In this document: positions 8,663-16,244 of the stretch, in pieces
Numbering within the stretch: the stretch's first letter is position 1
Layout of the letters: every line of letters begins with the position of its first letter
NCBI RefSeq assembly: GCF_013215345.1
Contig: NZ_JABSOV010000041.1
Location: 1 to 33,108 of the forward strand
Reading direction: 5' to 3'
Origin: Colwellia sp.
Lineage (GTDB): Bacteria > Pseudomonadota > Gammaproteobacteria > Enterobacterales > Alteromonadaceae
DNA: 33,108 nucleotides
The notes under the pieces: model-generated
What the model saw: only the letters and a program-made list of their open reading frames with translations
Database searches by the model: none
Told to the model about the DNA's origin: nothing
Program-made: the position numbers and the translations under genes

Positions 8663-9355
8663 CTACCAAGGTAATGTTTCACCATTAGAGTGCTTAAATA
8701 CGCCTGAATCGGCCATGGTTAAGTTGTCCATTAAAGTGATTAATCGCTCTGCTGCGACATCGGCGCTGATATCACCATTGTTTAAAACGCCATCGCTATT
8801 GACCATCTCAGTTTGCACGTAACCTGGGTGATAAATACCAACAGCGATATTTTCTGCACTAAGGTCTCTTGCTAATGAAACTGCGGCAATATTTAGTGCT
8901 GCTTTTGACATGCGATAACCGTATCTGCCACCAGAAGTATTGTCAGTGATGGAGCCCATTCTTGAGGTGATTAAGCCTATTTTACTATCCGCAGATAAAT
9001 TACCGAGTAAAGCGTGGCTCAAGCATAGTGGTGCCAGAGCATTAACATTAAATTGCTCGATTATGGTCTGTTGATTTAAGTCGCTTAGTTGTTCATCACG
9101 TAAAATACCGGCATTGTTGATCAATAAATCAATGCTAATACCACTAAGGGCAGAGACCGCAGTATCGATACCTGCTTGTGTGGCAATATCAACCTGCGCT
9201 ACCACATTGACGCCAAGGGCATCTAATTGCGCAGAGCTTTGACGACACAGTGCATAAACGCTATCGCCACGTTGTTGAAAAATTTTAGCCATGGCATAAC
9301 CGATACCACGATTAGCGCCTGTAATTACAATAGTCTTTGCTGTGTTGGTAGACAT
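8663..9355 (-). CDS. Short-chain dehydrogenase/reductase
   Basis: Classical SDR oxidoreductase of 230 residues, NAD(P)-dependent, substrate unknown. The Rossmann motif TGANRGIG is at 12-19, NNAG at 80-83, the catalytic serine is probably S131 (ITSRMGS), and Y147-x3-K151 (YRMSK) completes the site. The C-terminal part contains IYHPGYVQTEM, as in CsgA/C-factor-like SDRs. It interrupts the gluQ-pcnB neighbourhood known from E. coli and has its own strong terminator, so it is probably an independent unit inserted into the block. Start ATG at 9355 follows an AAGGAAATATT ribosome site. Confidence 0.9.
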   Translation of the reverse strand: MSTNTAKTIVITGANRGIGYAMAKIFQQRGDSVYALCRQSSAQLDALGVNVVAQVDIATQAGIDTAVSALSGISIDLLINNAGILRDEQLSDLNQQTIIEQFNVNALAPLCLSHALLGNLSADSKIGLITSRMGSITDNTSGGRYGYRMSKAALNIAAVSLARDLSAENIAVGIYHPGYVQTEMVNSDGVLNNGDISADVAAERLITLMDNLTMADSGVFKHSNGETLPW

Positions 9356-9462
9356 AATATTTCCTTTTATTTATGAATTTAGTTTGTCGTAGCTTAGTGC
9401 CAGTAGTGCTAAAACGCCTAGTTTTCAGTACCTTTTGTTAAGTGGTTATAGAGGTAAGATAG

Positions 9463-10410
9463 TTAATCAATGTTTATTTCAACCTTATTGGGTACACGGC
9501 TTCGTTGCCAATTTTTAATTGCCCATTGAATTATTTCTGCAACGCTCGCACCCGCTAACTCAGGCTCAGGTGATTGTCCCAAGAATGCTAGTGCGGCAAT
9601 AAGTGCGGGTTGTGGTTTTTTATTCTTAATGGCCGGCGCTTTGTTTTGTTTACTCAATTTATATCCTTGGCGGGTTATTGCTAAGGGGATATGACCGTAT
9701 TGCGGCGTGGTACAGGGTAAAAAACTAGCGTTTAAGGTTTGATAAAACGTTAGTTGTCTGGCAGTGGGTTCAAGTAAGTCACAGCCTCTGACAACATGGG
9801 AGATATTTTGGGCTATATCATCGGCAACTACAGCAAGCTGATAGGCAAATAAGCCGTCTTTACGGTGAATAATAAAATCCTCATCCGCTAAGGCTTGATC
9901 GCACACCACTTCACCTTGAAATATATCATTAAATTTATGTAAACCGTATTGGTTAACAAGTCTAATGGCGCACCCCGATGCTTGATGATTAGCGCTGCGA
10001 CAATGTCCTTGATATATGCCACCGATAGACTTGATTTGGCCACGTGTACATTGGCAGTAATAGCTTAGTTTTTGCTGTGTTAGGCTAGACAATATCTCAC
10101 GATAATATTGACTCTGCTGGCTTTGGTAAAGTTCAGTTTCATCCCAATGCAAGCCAAAAGCGGCAAGTGTCGTTAATATTGCTGAGCTAGCGCCTTGTTG
10201 TTCACGAGGAGGATCAATATCTTCTAGGCGAAGTAGCCACTTTCCTTGCTCACCATTAGCATTAACAAAGGCTTTTGCATCAAGAAAACTCGCTAGAGCA
10301 GCGATAAGAGAACCAAAGTGGAGTAAACCAGAAGGGGATGGAGCAAAGCGACCACGATATTGAAGAGCCTTATTAGGCTCCAGTGGTCGCATATTATGCA
10401 GGTTTTGCAT
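9463..10410 (-). CDS. gluQ: Glutamyl-Q tRNA(Asp) synthetase
   Basis: Truncated glutamyl-tRNA synthetase paralogue that attaches glutamate to queuosine-34 of tRNA(Asp). The catalytic core only is present (315 residues, no anticodon domain). Visible motifs are APSPSGLLHFGSL (23-35, HIGH type), LRLEDIDPPRE, the zinc ligands C119, C121, Y133 and C137 (CQC...YQGHC, matching E. coli YadB), and KLSKQNKA in place of KMSKS. It follows dksA by 43 bases, as in many gammaproteobacteria. The start could be the ATG at 10410 or the in-frame ATG at 10392; neither has a clear ribosome site. Confidence 0.95.
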   Translation of the reverse strand: MQNLHNMRPLEPNKALQYRGRFAPSPSGLLHFGSLIAALASFLDAKAFVNANGEQGKWLLRLEDIDPPREQQGASSAILTTLAAFGLHWDETELYQSQQSQYYREILSSLTQQKLSYYCQCTRGQIKSIGGIYQGHCRSANHQASGCAIRLVNQYGLHKFNDIFQGEVVCDQALADEDFIIHRKDGLFAYQLAVVADDIAQNISHVVRGCDLLEPTARQLTFYQTLNASFLPCTTPQYGHIPLAITRQGYKLSKQNKAPAIKNKKPQPALIAALAFLGQSPEPELAGASVAEIIQWAIKNWQRSRVPNKVEINID

Positions 10411-10420
10411 TGAACTATTG

Positions 10421-10449
10421 CTAACTAAAAGTTAGTTAAAGTTAACTAA
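10421..10449 (-). promoter_or_regulatory. Overlapping AT-rich hairpins between dksA and gluQ
   Basis: Two inverted repeats share bases and cannot form together: CTAACT/AGTTAG (10421-10435) and TTAGTTAA/TTAACTAA (10432-10449). On the minus strand they follow the dksA stop and a run of T. They might partly terminate or process the dksA message before gluQ. The stems contain few GC pairs and are weak. Confidence 0.3.
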
Positions 10450-10453
10450 AAAA

Positions 10454-10900
10454 TTAGCCCGCCATTTGACGTTCTTTAATTTCAGCTAACGTTTTACATT
10501 CAATACAAAGATCGGCAGTAGGACGGGCTTCTAAACGACGAATACCAATCTCAATACCGCAAGAGTTACAAAAACCAAAGTCGTCATCTTCAATGAACTG
10601 TAAGGTTTTCTCAATTTTCTTGATAAGTTTACGCTCACGGTCTCGTGTACGTAATTCAAGACTGAACTCTTCTTCTTGAGCTGCTCTATCCACAGGATCT
10701 GGAAAGTTAGCTGCTTCGTCTTGCATATGCGATACGGTACGATCAACTTCCTCACGTAACTGTACGCGCCAAGCATCTAAAATTTTCTTAAAATGCTCTT
10801 GTTGAGGTGCTCCCATGTACTCTTCGCCAGATTTTTCTTGATATGGCGCAACGCCCGCTAATGCAAGAATACCTAATGGCTTGTGTTTCTTTGTTGGCAT
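10454..10900 (-). CDS. dksA: RNA polymerase-binding transcription factor DksA
   Basis: Binds the RNA polymerase secondary channel and, with ppGpp, adjusts rRNA and amino-acid promoter activity. The start is the ATG at 10900 ([10 protein letters not shown]), preceded by GGGAGAATAAGC. This gives 148 residues against 151 in E. coli; the open frame upstream is not conserved. The coiled coil (about 30-105) carries the tip motif DPVDRAA, and the zinc finger is C-x2-C ... C-x2-C (CNSC...CIEC). The [27 protein letters not shown] block is almost identical to E. coli. It precedes gluQ and may be co-transcribed with it. Confidence 0.97.
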   Translation of the reverse strand: MPTKKHKPLGILALAGVAPYQEKSGEEYMGAPQQEHFKKILDAWRVQLREEVDRTVSHMQDEAANFPDPVDRAAQEEEFSLELRTRDRERKLIKKIEKTLQFIEDDDFGFCNSCGIEIGIRRLEARPTADLCIECKTLAEIKERQMAG

Positions 10901-11173
10901 GCTTATTCTCCCAATGCTACATAGACCAAGGCGATTTATTAATATACCACGTTTTATGTGGTACAACGCCTCTGTTGTAAGTGCCAATATTTTATATATG
11001 ACCCGATGAATCAGGACTATATTGTGTCGCTCATGATAAAAATCAACAAATTAGCTAAAATAATTATTTTGTCTAACTTTATCAACTAGTTAATGGCAAT
11101 GATAATTTTCGTACTGATATTTAAAAATTTTGAGCAAGCTTTTTTAGCAAGTTTTACTATGACTAGTCAATCA

Positions 11174-11887
11174 TTATCGTTCAATAAACGAAATTTTTTT
11201 AGATAAACTCATATTAAGCTCACCTTGTTTGAGCGAAAAGTCGGCTTTGTAGGCGATTATTTCAACACCAGCATGTTTGGCCTCTTTGAGTAACTTGGCA
11301 TAAGTAGGGTCAACATGGCTGGCGGCAGCAACGTCATTAATACCACTATGTAAGACAGCAAATAATAAAACGGCTCTATGCCCCTGTTCTACCATATCCA
11401 CTAATTCACGCAAATGTTTTTGACCGCGTGTGGTAACAGCATCGGGGAAATAGCCGTGGCCACTTTCTAATAATGTCACTGATTTCACTTCAATATAGGT
11501 ATCTGGAGCATCATCATAGCTGGCTAAAAAATCTACCCGACTGTTTTCATTGCCGTATTTTACTTCTCGCTGTAATAAATTAAAGCCGCTGAGTTCCGTA
11601 ATTAAACCTTTGTGCAAAGCCTCTTCGACTAATTGGTTGGCCCGTAAGGTGTTGACGCAAATAAAATGATCATCTTGGCTTTGAGTGATTTCCCAGCTAA
11701 AAGGGTATTTTCGTTTAATATTAGTTGAAGTGCTATACCAAACGGTATCGGCAGGCTCAGCACAACCTTTCATCGCCCCAGTATTGGCACAATGTATGGT
11801 GGTTTCTTTACCATTGGTAAGTTCAATATCGGCTAAAAAACGTTTATAACGCTTAATTAATTTGGCGGCTTGTACTTGGAGTAACAT
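11174..11887 (-). CDS. sfsA: SfsA family DNA/RNA nuclease-like protein
   Basis: Sugar-fermentation-stimulation protein, 237 residues. Known features of the family are an OB-like N-terminal part and a PD-(D/E)xK nuclease-like core; here they appear as [10 protein letters not shown] near 33-42 and [10 protein letters not shown]...[10 protein letters not shown] (VDF-x-EVK). [18 protein letters not shown] is the most conserved block. It sits directly upstream of dksA, as in E. coli, with a 273-bp gap that probably contains the dksA promoter. The biological role of SfsA is poorly defined. Confidence 0.95.
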   Translation of the reverse strand: MLLQVQAAKLIKRYKRFLADIELTNGKETTIHCANTGAMKGCAEPADTVWYSTSTNIKRKYPFSWEITQSQDDHFICVNTLRANQLVEEALHKGLITELSGFNLLQREVKYGNENSRVDFLASYDDAPDTYIEVKSVTLLESGHGYFPDAVTTRGQKHLRELVDMVEQGHRAVLLFAVLHSGINDVAAASHVDPTYAKLLKEAKHAGVEIIAYKADFSLKQGELNMSLSKKISFIER

Positions 11888-11901
11888 ATTAAAATGAGCT
11901 C

Positions 11902-12213
11902 ATACCAATTGAAATAATGAATCGACCAACTTAGAGCTTCAGTAGCGAGCTTAAAACAAACAAAATGAGTTAAACATAGTTATTCTATATTTCATTCATT
12001 TTGCGATGTTATCAGTTTGCTACTGAGTTCCCGAAGGGCGAGTTTAAAAGGCCTACATGCGGCGTTATTGATTTTGACAAGGACGCTACATGGATGCTGC
12101 TTATTAGATAATGCAGGAGCCATTATCCTGAATAACCATTCTCTTCAATCAATGCCTTGCCTCTAAGCCTTTTAATTCTCGCTAAGTGGTGCATTCATTA
12201 ATTCAATTGGTAT
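11902..12213. repeat. 312-bp MITE-like element with ATACCAA ends
   Basis: Fills the gap between the STAS-like gene and sfsA. The ends are inverted repeats of 21 bases with one mismatch (left 11902-11922 begins ATACCAATTGAA; right 12193-12213 ends TTCAATTGGTAT). Inside is a second, imperfect inverted repeat, GAGTTTAAAAGGC (12040-12052) against GCCTTTTAATTCTC (12167-12180). It has no open frame long enough for a transposase. The structure is that of a non-autonomous miniature element. Target-site duplication cannot be settled by eye. Confidence 0.65.
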
Positions 12214-12260
12214 TACGATTGTTTCGCCCATCATAACGAAGTTTTATAGGTAAAGTAATT

Positions 12261-12704
12261 TTAATTCACTCGGGATTTTTTTTGTTGTTTATTGTTTAAT
12301 AGGGTTGCTTGCTCAATAAAGTCATTGAGCCAATTGCTCGCACTATCGCTATCACTAAATACATGAAAGTCAATTTTACAATCGTGGTAAATACGTTGTA
12401 ATTGCATTTGCTGCATATCGGCATAAGCACTATTTAGAATAACTACCGCGATAGCAATCATGCCCCTTTGTTGACGATATTGCGCAGTTTCCCGTAATTG
12501 CTGTTCGGCTTCAGGGGTAAAAACACTATTGCCACGAAAGGTGATTAAAGAACCCCAGGGCTCACCAGTCATTTTCTTGGTGAGTATTTTTATATCATGG
12601 TGGTATTGCTCTGCTGTCACCTCATTAAAAGGCCCTTGTGCATCAACCAACAAAATATTATCTTGCTGTTCAATAACATAACGTCCATGTGCTGAGTATT
12701 CCAT
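12261..12704 (-). CDS. Hypothetical protein, possible STAS/SpoIIAA-like fold
   Basis: 147 residues, cytoplasmic, no signal or membrane segment. I do not recognise a named family. The pattern of an N-terminal beta-strand pair (GRYVIEQQDNILLVDAQGPF), a W-G-S-L-ITFRG strand near 49-58 and an alternating helix/strand C-terminal half resembles SpoIIAA/STAS-like proteins, but this is a guess. A good ribosome site (AGAGGAAATGAC) precedes the ATG at 12704. It lies between the 312-bp repeat and the thioesterase gene, on the same strand as both neighbours, so it may be carried along with the sfsA region. Confidence 0.6.
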   Translation of the reverse strand: MEYSAHGRYVIEQQDNILLVDAQGPFNEVTAEQYHHDIKILTKKMTGEPWGSLITFRGNSVFTPEAEQQLRETAQYRQQRGMIAIAVVILNSAYADMQQMQLQRIYHDCKIDFHVFSDSDSASNWLNDFIEQATLLNNKQQKKSRVN

Positions 12705-12882
12705 GTCATTTCCTCTGTGATTAGTGCTAATTAATTAAAGGGGGAACGTTTATTAATAACAGTATTTAAATAACTTGCCAAGTAAGCATAGATAATTTTT
12801 TTTGCAAGTTTAATTAGGTGTTTTTAAGGCTTAAATAATGTCCGGAAGATAAAGGGATTACGCTAAGTTATTGCTATTTTGT

Positions 12883-13368
12883 TTATTTCCAACCAAGTTG
12901 TTCTTCAAAATCTTGGTCTAATTTAATGGCAAATTCTTTTGCATGCATCGCTACCTGTTCTAATTTTTTTTCTTCCTCATTTTTTGGTTCAAATTTATTT
13001 ACTTTGACCGGATAACCGCTCTCATCTGTAGCCATAAAGGTGATAAAGCAGCGATTGGTAACCACATAACTTTGCTCTTTAGGGTCACAAGCTCTGACCA
13101 CCACATAAATATGCATACTACTGCGACCAGTGTGTACTATTTGTGCGGTCACTGTGATCATTTGACCCACTAATATCGGGCGAATAAAGCGTATGCCGTT
13201 AGCAGAAACGGTGACGCTGTAACGCTTACTCCATTTTGCTGCACAAGCATAAGATGCTTGATCAATCCACTTCATCACCATACCGCCGTGCACTTTACCG
13301 CCAAAGTTCACATCGGTTGGTTCAGCTAAAAAACAAAATTCAATCATGTTATCGAGAGTTTTTTTCAT
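12883..13368 (-). CDS. Acyl-CoA thioesterase, hotdog fold
   Basis: 161 residues, single hotdog domain of the YciA/ACOT-type 4HBT family that cleaves acyl-CoA thioesters. The diagnostic core is DVNFGGKVHGGMVMKWIDQASY (about 19-40: N, HGG and the catalytic D), followed by IRFIRPILVGQMI and TGRSSMHIYVVV strands. The C-terminal 45 residues are charged and helical (FEPKNEEEKKLEQ). The ribosome site AAGGTAACTCTGCG precedes ATG at 13368. In E. coli this position, next to hrpB, holds ligT/thpR instead. The exact acyl substrate cannot be told from sequence. Confidence 0.88.
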   Translation of the reverse strand: MKKTLDNMIEFCFLAEPTDVNFGGKVHGGMVMKWIDQASYACAAKWSKRYSVTVSANGIRFIRPILVGQMITVTAQIVHTGRSSMHIYVVVRACDPKEQSYVVTNRCFITFMATDESGYPVKVNKFEPKNEEEKKLEQVAMHAKEFAIKLDQDFEEQLGWK

Positions 13369-13440
13369 CGCAGAGTTACCTTGAAAGGCTGTTGGTAAAA
13401 GATAGTTTTATTATAGACAAAATCAATTGCTTATCGAACT

Positions 13441-13592
13441 ATACCAATCAGGTTAAATAACTGGCCAAATTTCAATAAGGGTAATATTCAAGTTCAAGGC
13501 ATGTGAATAGCGGGCTATTGGGATTGGACACAACGCTGGCATTGGATATTTTAACCATTTGAAGATAGGTAATTAATTACTCTGATTGGTAT
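13441..13592. repeat. 152-bp miniature element with ATACCAATCAG ends
   Basis: Left end ATACCAATCAGGTTAAATAA (13441-13460), right end reads as its imperfect inverse (17 of 20; ends CTGATTGGTAT at 13592). It lies between the divergent thioesterase and hrpB genes, 62 bases before the hrpB start, and so probably replaces or carries part of the promoter region of one of them. It shares the outermost ATACCAAT with the elements at 11902 and 20725 but not the interior sequence. It contains no gene. Confidence 0.6.
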
Positions 13593-13654
13593 TATGCCCG
13601 GCAAGTAATAATTGTTATGATAATGGTCATTTTATTCATAAGTTTATTTTATCG

Positions 13655-16186
13655 ATGGCTGTGACTACTTCTTTACCCATAGAAGCAATTAAAAAACAAT
13701 TTTGCCAAGCCCTTGGTGAGCAAAATACGCTTATATTATCGGCCCCCCCTGGGGCAGGTAAGTCAACCTGTTTACCTTTATGGTTATTAACCTTGCCTAG
13801 CTTGGCTGATAAAAAAATATATTTGCTGCAACCTAGACGTTTAGCGGTTAAAAATATAGCCACTTTTTTAGCAAAGCAACTCGATGAAAACGTAGGTTTA
13901 ACCATCGGTTATCGATTGCGTAATGATAGTAAAACCTCTAAAAACACCCGTCTTGAAGTGATCACTGAAGGGATATTAACCCAGATCATTCAAAAAGATG
14001 CCGAGTTATCAGGTACAGCATTAGTCGTTTTCGATGAATTTCATGAGCGCAGTTTACAAGGGGACTTAGCTTTTGCCCTTACCCGTGAAGTACAAACAGA
14101 GTTGCGTGATGATTTAAAAATACTGCTTATGTCTGCAACCCTAGACACTGAGTATTTAAGTAAGGCTTTGCCTGATGCACAGCTACTAAGCAGTGAAGGA
14201 AGAAGTTTCCCTGTTGAAGTGAGTTACCAAGCGCCTAAGAGTCACCTGCGTTGGCGTGATCATGCGTTGGCGGTTATCAAAGATAAAATGTTTAACCACA
14301 TGGGTTCAATATTAGTTTTTTTACCTGGCGTCGCAGATATTCGTTTTTTAGTTGAGCGTTTAAGCACTCAGCAAAGCGGAGGGGCCAAGATTTGCCCTTT
14401 ATTTGGTGAGCAAAGCTTAAAAGAACAGCAACAAGCGATAGCGCCCTGTGCAGATGGTCAGCGGAAAATTGTTTTAGCCACTAACATCGCGGAAACCTCG
14501 CTAACTATAGATGGCATTGATCTGGTTATTGATTGTGGCCTAGAAAAAGTGGCTATTTATGATAGTGCTAGTTTAATGAATAAGCTGATGCAAAAGCAGA
14601 TAGCGAAAGCTTCAGCTATACAAAGAGCTGGGCGTGCCGGGCGATTAATGCCTGGGCATTGTATCCGCTTATATGGCAAAGATGATTTTGAGCGCAGGCC
14701 GCAACATAGTGTTAATGATATTCAACAAGCAGACTTATTACCCACCCTTATTGAAGCGGCGCGTTGGGGCGTTTCTGCATTAAAAGAATTACCCTTATTA
14801 GAACTACCGAGTAAAACTAAAGAGAGCCAAGCTTGGCAAGAGTTACAAAGCTTGGCTATTGTCGATGGCAAATGCCTACTGACCAAACATGGCGAAAAAG
14901 TAGCAAATTTACCTTGCCACCCACGTTTCGCTCATATGATCTTAATGGCAGGCAAACATGGTGAACAAACAAGGTTATTGGCTTGTTTAATTGCGGCATT
15001 ACTTGAAGAACGTGATGTTTTTAAGGGCGAGCAGGCGAAATTCGATTGTGATTTAAACCATAGGTTGCAATTACTTATTAAAGCTAACAGTCATAAAAAT
15101 CCATTGTTAACACGGGTTATACAACAAGCCAATCGACTTGGCCAACATATGAACTTGCGTTTTAGCGCAAACTCATTGGAATTATCAAAAGCGGGTCTAC
15201 TGCTGGCTTATGCGTACCCTGAAAGAGTTGCCATGGCCCGCAGCAGTCATGGCGATTATATTTGTGTGAATGGTAAAGGGGCATCAGTGCATGAGCAAGA
15301 CGCTTTAGCCACAGAGAGCTTTATTGTTATTGCTCAGGCAAGTCAGCGTGATAATCAGTTACATGTACGTTTAGCTAGCCAACTGAGCTTGACAGAAATT
15401 ACCGAAGTTTTTGCTGAGCAAATCAAACAGCAAGATATAGCCAAATTTGATAATAAGAGCGGTAGGATAATAACGCGTAGACAAACATCATTAGGGGCAA
15501 TAGTGCTAACAGAACAGCCTTTAAAGCAAGCTATCACAACTGAAGCCATTAGTGAAATGTGGTGTCAGCTGGTCAGAAAAAAAGGTTTGAGCTTTCTACC
15601 TTGGCAGGGCAAAGATTTAGCACTAAAATCACGTTGGCAATGGTTAAATAACTACTTTCCAGAATATAATTTAGCGGCTATCGATGATAATAGTCTATTG
15701 GCCGAGCTAGCAATTTGGTTTGCCCCTTTTGTCGGTGATATTAAATCCAAAGCACAGCTAGCTAAGTTAGACTTGTCACAAATGTTATTATCTTTACTTA
15801 ACTATCAAGAACAAAAAATATTAAAGCAAGCGGCGCCAACTGTTTATATTGGACCCACTGGACGCCACTGTCCCATTAGCTATGATTTAGAGCGTTCGCC
15901 TAAAGTTTCACTGCCTATGCAAGAACTCTATGGCTTAACACAAACGCCCAATATTGGTGTTTTAGTGGGGATAAATGAACAAAAGCAGGGAGTCCCTTTG
16001 TTACTAGAGTTACTTTCTCCTGCACAACGACCTATTCAAGTAACACAAGATTTAGTTAAATTTTGGTCAGGCAGTTATCAAGCGGTGCAAAAGGACATGA
16101 AAAGCCGTTATCCTAGGCACTATTGGCCAGATGATCCTGCCAATGCTAAAGCAACCAATAAAACTAAACGCCATATAAAAGAATAA
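13655..16186 (+). CDS. hrpB: ATP-dependent RNA helicase HrpB
   Basis: DEAH-type superfamily 2 helicase, 843 residues from the ATG at 13655 (MAVTTSLPIEAIKKQF). An open frame begins earlier, at 13586, but lies inside the repeat and has no homology. Motifs in order: Walker A SAPPGAGKST (29-38), DEFH (127-130, the HrpB form), SATL (160-163), ATNIAETSLTIDG and QRAGRAGR in the second RecA domain, then the HrpB-specific C-terminal half ending with GRHCPISYDLERSP and RYPRHYWPDDP. The cellular target of HrpB is not known. The gene is followed by mrcB at 58 bases, as in E. coli. Confidence 0.96.
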   Translation: MAVTTSLPIEAIKKQFCQALGEQNTLILSAPPGAGKSTCLPLWLLTLPSLADKKIYLLQPRRLAVKNIATFLAKQLDENVGLTIGYRLRNDSKTSKNTRLEVITEGILTQIIQKDAELSGTALVVFDEFHERSLQGDLAFALTREVQTELRDDLKILLMSATLDTEYLSKALPDAQLLSSEGRSFPVEVSYQAPKSHLRWRDHALAVIKDKMFNHMGSILVFLPGVADIRFLVERLSTQQSGGAKICPLFGEQSLKEQQQAIAPCADGQRKIVLATNIAETSLTIDGIDLVIDCGLEKVAIYDSASLMNKLMQKQIAKASAIQRAGRAGRLMPGHCIRLYGKDDFERRPQHSVNDIQQADLLPTLIEAARWGVSALKELPLLELPSKTKESQAWQELQSLAIVDGKCLLTKHGEKVANLPCHPRFAHMILMAGKHGEQTRLLACLIAALLEERDVFKGEQAKFDCDLNHRLQLLIKANSHKNPLLTRVIQQANRLGQHMNLRFSANSLELSKAGLLLAYAYPERVAMARSSHGDYICVNGKGASVHEQDALATESFIVIAQASQRDNQLHVRLASQLSLTEITEVFAEQIKQQDIAKFDNKSGRIITRRQTSLGAIVLTEQPLKQAITTEAISEMWCQLVRKKGLSFLPWQGKDLALKSRWQWLNNYFPEYNLAAIDDNSLLAELAIWFAPFVGDIKSKAQLAKLDLSQMLLSLLNYQEQKILKQAAPTVYIGPTGRHCPISYDLERSPKVSLPMQELYGLTQTPNIGVLVGINEQKQGVPLLLELLSPAQRPIQVTQDLVKFWSGSYQAVQKDMKSRYPRHYWPDDPANAKATNKTKRHIKE

Positions 16187-16244
16187 TCCAGTTAGCTAAC
16201 TTGGCTAAATAACGAAGCTAAATAAATAAGTATATCGAAGAATA

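Noticed and set aside
13586-13654. Upstream extension of hrpB
   Set aside because: The open frame begins inside the right end of the 152-bp repeat, has no similarity to HrpB, and the conserved N-terminus begins at the ATG 13655.
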